A stretch of 6,018 bases of DNA, from the NCBI GenBank assembly GCA_022361535.1, contig JAKSAU010001267.1, positions 1-6,018 of the forward strand. Direction: 5' to 3'. Positions 5,632 through 6,018 of the stretch are shown here, piece by piece (the first letter of the stretch is position 1; the number at the start of each line of letters is the position of its first letter). Source of the stretch: Desulfobacterales bacterium (GTDB lineage: Bacteria; Desulfobacterota; Desulfobacteria; Desulfobacterales; Desulfobacteraceae). The notes under the pieces were generated by a model. That model was given only the letters and a program-made list of their open reading frames with translations. It searched no databases and was not told where the DNA came from. The translations under genes and the position numbers were made by a program.

Positions 5632-6018
5632 ATGACAGGCACCCTTTTCATAGTAGCGACCCCCATGGGTAACCTTGAAGATATTACATTCAGGGCAGTA
5701 AGGGTCTTAAAAGAGGTGGATATTATTGCTGCTGAAGATACCCGCCATTCACGTAAGCTGCTGACCCATTATGGTATCACGACCCCCATGACCGCCTGCC
5801 ATGAGCACAATGAAAACCAGCGGGCAAAAGAGCTCGTCGAACGGCTTACCACAGGAGAAAGCATTGCCTTAATTTCCGATGCAGGCACCCCTTTAATCTC
5901 AGATCCGGGATATCGGTTGGTAAAACAAGCTGGAGAAAAGAACATACCTGTTGTGCCTGTACCAGGCTGCAACGCTGCCATTACCGGATTAAGTGCTTCA
6001 GGCTTACCCACTGATGCC
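5632..6018 (+). CDS. rsmI: RsmI, 16S rRNA 2'-O-methyltransferase of C1402 (N-terminal 129 codons, truncated by window edge)
   Basis: RsmI uses S-adenosylmethionine to 2'-O-methylate C1402 of 16S rRNA in the decoding centre, alongside RsmH, which methylates N4 of the same base. My translation of the open frame from ATG 5632 shows the family landmarks of this tetrapyrrole-methylase-like fold: [15 protein letters not shown] (5-19), [12 protein letters not shown] (33-44), the cofactor loop [13 protein letters not shown] (81-93), V-P-V-P-G-C-N-A-A (108-116), and S-G-L-P-T-D (123-128) at the window end. AGGAG (5621-5625), inside the yraN end, lies 6 nt before the ATG, and only 1 nt separates it from the yraN stop. 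The remaining half, including the C-terminal domain, is not visible. Confidence 0.97.
   Translation, partial: MTGTLFIVATPMGNLEDITFRAVRVLKEVDIIAAEDTRHSRKLLTHYGITTPMTACHEHNENQRAKELVERLTTGESIALISDAGTPLISDPGYRLVKQAGEKNIPVVPVPGCNAAITGLSASGLPTDA

Noticed and set aside
5769..6011. 80-codon minus-strand open frame opposite rsmI
   Set aside because: It lies fully antisense to conserved RsmI motifs, so it is a shadow.

Overview
The window is a compact bacterial housekeeping region devoted to RNA and ribosome biology. All ten genes are recognisable. The order ffh-rpsP-khpA-rimM-trmD-(SPOUT methyltransferase)-rplS-rnhB-yraN-rsmI, the moderate base composition and the extra SPOUT gene right after trmD suggest a Desulfobacterota (former Deltaproteobacteria) genome, perhaps of Desulfobacterales type. 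This is inferred from recalled gene order and protein character. No marker here proves the lineage.

Layout: the 5' part of rlmN (23S rRNA/tRNA adenine C2 methyltransferase) runs leftward from 429 and leaves the window at base 1. A 96-nt intergenic region (430-525) separates it from a rightward block and probably holds back-to-back promoters. The rightward block starts with ffh (526-1851), followed by rpsP (1868-2122), khpA (2187-2417), rimM (2425-2958), trmD (2967-3719), a SPOUT-family RNA methyltransferase of unknown substrate (3712-4266), rplS (4296-4646), rnhB (4666-5259), yraN (5256-5630) and the first 129 codons of rsmI (5632 onward, cut by the window end). The largest gap inside the block is 64 nt. 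Two junctions overlap (8 nt and 4 nt), and no intrinsic terminator is visible, so it reads as one long operon.

How the genes fit together: Ffh targets nascent membrane proteins. S16 and L19 are structural ribosomal proteins. RimM matures the 30S head. KhpA is a small KH-domain RNA chaperone. TrmD, the SPOUT protein, RlmN and RsmI are four different RNA methyltransferases. RNase HII removes ribonucleotides from DNA, and YraN is a predicted nuclease-fold protein. Ribosomal-protein genes and khpA have clear Shine-Dalgarno sequences, while rimM, trmD and rnhB have weak ones. This suggests that protein dosage within the operon is set at translation.

There are no mobile elements, CRISPR arrays, tRNA or rRNA genes, and no sign of horizontal transfer. 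Nothing here amounts to a clearly new system. The best leads are the uncharacterised SPOUT methyltransferase overlapping trmD, a pair of mutually exclusive small hairpins in front of rplS, and a stem that could mask the rnhB start codon.
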